Positions 6,222 to 7,717 of a stretch of 7,717 bases of DNA are shown here, piece by piece. Within the stretch, counting starts at the first letter, position 1. The number at the start of each line of letters is the position of its first letter. The translations under genes and the position numbers were made by a program. A model generated the notes under the pieces. That model was not told the DNA's origin, did not search any database, and worked only from the letters and a program-made list of their open reading frames with translations. The stretch comes from Hyphomicrobiales bacterium (GTDB lineage Bacteria; Pseudomonadota; Alphaproteobacteria; Rhizobiales; Afifellaceae), in assembly GCA_013812985.1 (NCBI GenBank), contig JACCSN010000624.1, positions 1 through 7,717 on the forward strand, given 5' to 3'.

Positions 6222-6991
6222 GCAGCGGACCTGCCCCGGTGGTCGGGCCGGAAACTGCGCCTGCGCCTGTCCTCAGCCTGCACAACGTGCGCAAGGTCTT
6301 CGACGGCGTCGTTGCGCTCGAAAGCGTGTCGCTTGAGGTGAACAAGGGGGAAGTCGTCGCGCTCGTCGGTGATAACGGCGCCGGCAAGTCGACGCTGGTC
6401 AAGATCATCTGCGGCGTGCACCCGCCGACCGCCGGCCGCATCCTGGTGCAGGGCGAGGAAGTGCATTTCACCAATCCCAGCCAGGCGCAGCAGCGCGGCA
6501 TTCAGGTTGTGTTCCAGGATTTGGCGCTGGCCGGACAGCAGCCGGTCTACATGAACCTGTTCCTTGGCCGCGAGCGGGTCACCGGCTGGTGGCGGCGGCT
6601 CGACCGAAAACGCATGATCGAGGAAACGCGCGATCTGATGCAATCCATGGAAGTTCGGATCCCCTCGCCATCGGCGGCGATCCGCAACCTTTCCGGCGGG
6701 CAGAGGCAGGGCGTCGCCATCGCGCGCGCCACGCATTGGGCCTCCCGCCTCGTGCTCATGGACGAGCCCACCGCAGCGCTCGGCGTAGCGGAAACAGCGA
6801 GGGTGGAGTCGATTATCCGCAGCCTCAAAGCGAAGAATCTCGCCGTCCTGCTGATCAGCCACAGCCTTGACCAGGTCTTCCGTCTTTCAGACCGCATCTG
6901 CGTTCTTCGGCGCGGGACGCAAGTGGGGGTGAAGAGAACGGGTGAGACCAGCAACAACGAGATCGTCTCAATGATCACTGGTCTTAGCTAG
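6209..6991 (+). CDS. Single-domain ABC transporter ATPase (FrcA/RbsA-like, CUT2)
   Basis: This 260-residue cytoplasmic ATPase powers the RbsC-type permease. Motifs in order are Walker A GDNGAGKST (54-62), Q-loop Q103 in VVFQDLAL, signature LSGGQRQGVAIARA (161-174), Walker B LVLMDEP with catalytic E186, and switch His218 in LISHSLDQ. All are intact. Classical RbsA, XylG and AraG are about 500 residues with two fused ABC domains; this has only one, as in rhizobial FrcA, so two copies should pair. The start is uncertain. GTG 6209 overlaps the end of the PLP gene by 13 nt; TTG 6218 and GTG 6239 are alternatives. None has a clear ribosome binding site, and the ABC domain itself begins near residue 21. 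The overlap implies translational coupling. It is the last gene of the operon; no hairpin plus T-run terminator is visible after the stop. Confidence 0.93.
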   Translation: MAALSSGPAPVVGPETAPAPVLSLHNVRKVFDGVVALESVSLEVNKGEVVALVGDNGAGKSTLVKIICGVHPPTAGRILVQGEEVHFTNPSQAQQRGIQVVFQDLALAGQQPVYMNLFLGRERVTGWWRRLDRKRMIEETRDLMQSMEVRIPSPSAAIRNLSGGQRQGVAIARATHWASRLVLMDEPTAALGVAETARVESIIRSLKAKNLAVLLISHSLDQVFRLSDRICVLRRGTQVGVKRTGETSNNEIVSMITGLS

Positions 6992-7461
6992 AGGCTGCTA
7001 GACTGGAGCCTTGACTTCAGTCGTCTGCTTCCGGCGCGCTTTGGCTTTCTGCGCGGGCGGGCCGGTATCTGCTCGTAGCGCGATGCAAACGATCAGGGCA
7101 GGCGTTCCGAACGTCCGCTTTCGGCCAGGACCCGTCATTCATTCACGGCTCGCTGGCGGTCAGTTCGGCCCAAGTCTCTCGCCAGCCAAGGGCGATTGCA
7201 AACTCGGCGGTCGCACGCCAAACCTAAGTAGCTGACTTCGCTTCGCTTCTCGTCGCCGTACTAAAATCCCGCAGTCACGAGCTTCGGAGAAATCGGGCCG
7301 GAGAGAGAACAAATCCAGGCCCAGTCGCGCTCAGGCAGTCAACAGCTTCTCAGCCACAACCCTGTGTTCTTTGGGCTTTTTCGCCCGGTCGACAGGCCTG
7401 GAGAGAGTTCCGCTAGAGGCAGTTGGCGGTGGAGGCAGTCAGAAGCGAACCCGTCTCCGCC

Positions 7462-7494
7462 AATTCCCTGCTCTGCGGGAAAATACAGGGAATT
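7462..7494. repeat. Inverted repeat AATTCCCTG / CAGGGAATT
   Basis: Perfect 9-bp arms (7462-7470 and 7486-7494) flank a 15-nt loop. Related half-sites recur nearby: AATTCCCT at 7565-7572 and the CAGGGA units at 7578-7632. No T-run follows on the plus strand, so it does not look like a terminator. It may be one unit of a dispersed rhizobial intergenic repeat; this is inferred. Confidence 0.65.
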
Positions 7495-7521
7495 CGTGGA
7501 CTTTCGGGCCTTGTGGGACCT

Positions 7522-7537
7522 GTTCTGCCGCCAGAAC
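7522..7537. repeat. Short hairpin GTTCTG-CCGC-CAGAAC
   Basis: Perfect 6-bp arms (7522-7527 and 7532-7537) close a 4-nt loop, between the two CAGGGA-type repeat groups. It is short enough to be chance, but it lies in a stretch already rich in symmetric words, so it probably belongs to the same repeat cluster. Confidence 0.4.
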
Positions 7538-7577
7538 CCCAGCCAACCCAGCCACTTAGGTAGCAATTCCCTACCCG

Positions 7578-7632
7578 GCGGAACAGGGAGGCTTTCCAAG
7601 CGGAACAGGGAAATCGCAGAGCTGAACAGGGA
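7578..7632. repeat. Three direct repeats of GCGGAACAGGGA, spaced 21-22 bp
   Basis: GCGGAACAGGGA occurs at 7578-7589 and 7600-7611, and GCTGAACAGGGA at 7621-7632. Start-to-start distances are 22 and 21 bp, about two helical turns, with unrelated spacers. The spacing is iteron-like, but no replication gene, AT-rich stretch or DnaA box is seen beside it, so a dispersed intergenic repeat is the more likely explanation. Confidence 0.65.
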
Positions 7633-7717
7633 AGCGGCGTAAGCGTCTAAGCGTCCAGGGAGCGCACGCTTGTAGCTGGTCTGAGGGCGGCGATCTTCCC
7701 GCGACGGCGAGATTGAC

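Larger units (their letters stand above)
6992..7717. other. Non-coding, repeat-bearing region after the operon
   Basis: No frame in these 726 bases has a ribosome binding site together with a recognisable protein family. The first part (6992-7260) looks like degenerate intergenic sequence. The last 260 bases hold a cluster of short direct and inverted repeats built on CAGGGA / TCCCTG. AGGCAGT also recurs at 7333, 7417 and 7433. No tRNA, rRNA or CRISPR array is seen. The two longest frames (7364-7642 plus, 7339-7599 minus) are arginine-, serine- and proline-rich readings across these repeats and are not called as genes. Confidence 0.6.

Noticed and set aside
6998..7138. A 46-codon minus-strand frame ending 6 nt past the ATPase stop, reading MTGPGRKRTFGTPALIV and onward to a lysine-rich end
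   Set aside because: No ribosome binding site, no recognised family, and its start overlaps the repeated AAAGCGG-type word. It could be a decayed gene end, but nothing supports it.
7374..7395. GGGC-TTTTTC-GCCC as a possible terminator
   Set aside because: Only a 4-bp stem, with the T-run inside the loop instead of after the stem, and 380 bp past the operon end.
7440..7462. Sequence ending TCTCCGCCA that looks like the 3' end of a serine tRNA
   Set aside because: The T-loop is not canonical, and no matching 5' acceptor strand, anticodon arm or D-arm is found upstream at the right distance. At most a tRNA-like scar.
7364..7642. A 92-codon plus-strand frame ending in NREIAELNREAA
   Set aside because: The repeated NRE residues are simply the GAACAGGGA DNA repeats translated. 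There is no ribosome binding site or domain, and other frames here are equally open.

Overview
The window looks like chromosome or megaplasmid DNA of a high-GC alphaproteobacterium, most likely of the rhizobial group (Mesorhizobium/Ensifer/Agrobacterium-like). This rests on strong G/C at third codon positions, a rhizobial-style IS110 transposase, and a sugar-type ABC system whose ATPase has a single domain, as in the rhizobial FrcBCA arrangement. The genus cannot be fixed from sequence alone.

Layout. (1) Positions 1-269, minus strand: the first 89 codons of an IS110-family transposase, cut by the window edge, with its leader up to roughly position 330. (2) Positions 270-590: a non-coding stretch holding the IS leader and the probable control region of the operon, including a perfect 17-bp palindrome at 423-439. 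(3) Positions 591-6991, plus strand: one tightly packed operon of six intact genes. In order these are an M20-family amidohydrolase, two paralogous periplasmic binding proteins, an RbsC-type permease, a YhfX-type PLP protein (alanine-racemase fold), and a single-domain ABC ATPase. The gaps are 18 nt, 76 nt (with a strong hairpin), a 4-nt ATGA overlap, 9 nt and a 13-nt overlap. (4) Positions 6992-7717: about 725 bases without a convincing gene, ending in a cluster of short GAACAGGGA / TTCCCTG repeats.

How the genes may work together. The two binding proteins, permease and ATPase make a complete CUT2 (ribose-type) importer with two alternative receptors. The M20 enzyme and the YhfX-type protein lack signal peptides and should act in the cytoplasm on what is imported. 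An amide-bond hydrolase plus a PLP protein of racemase fold fits an amino-acid-containing ligand (N-acyl amino acid, amino-acid/sugar conjugate or opine-like compound) better than a plain sugar. That ligand class is inference. No regulator is encoded in the window.

The most interesting points are the unusual gene content of the operon, the duplicated receptors, the PLP gene lying between permease and ATPase genes, and a tyrosine where M20 enzymes usually carry a conserved lid-domain histidine.
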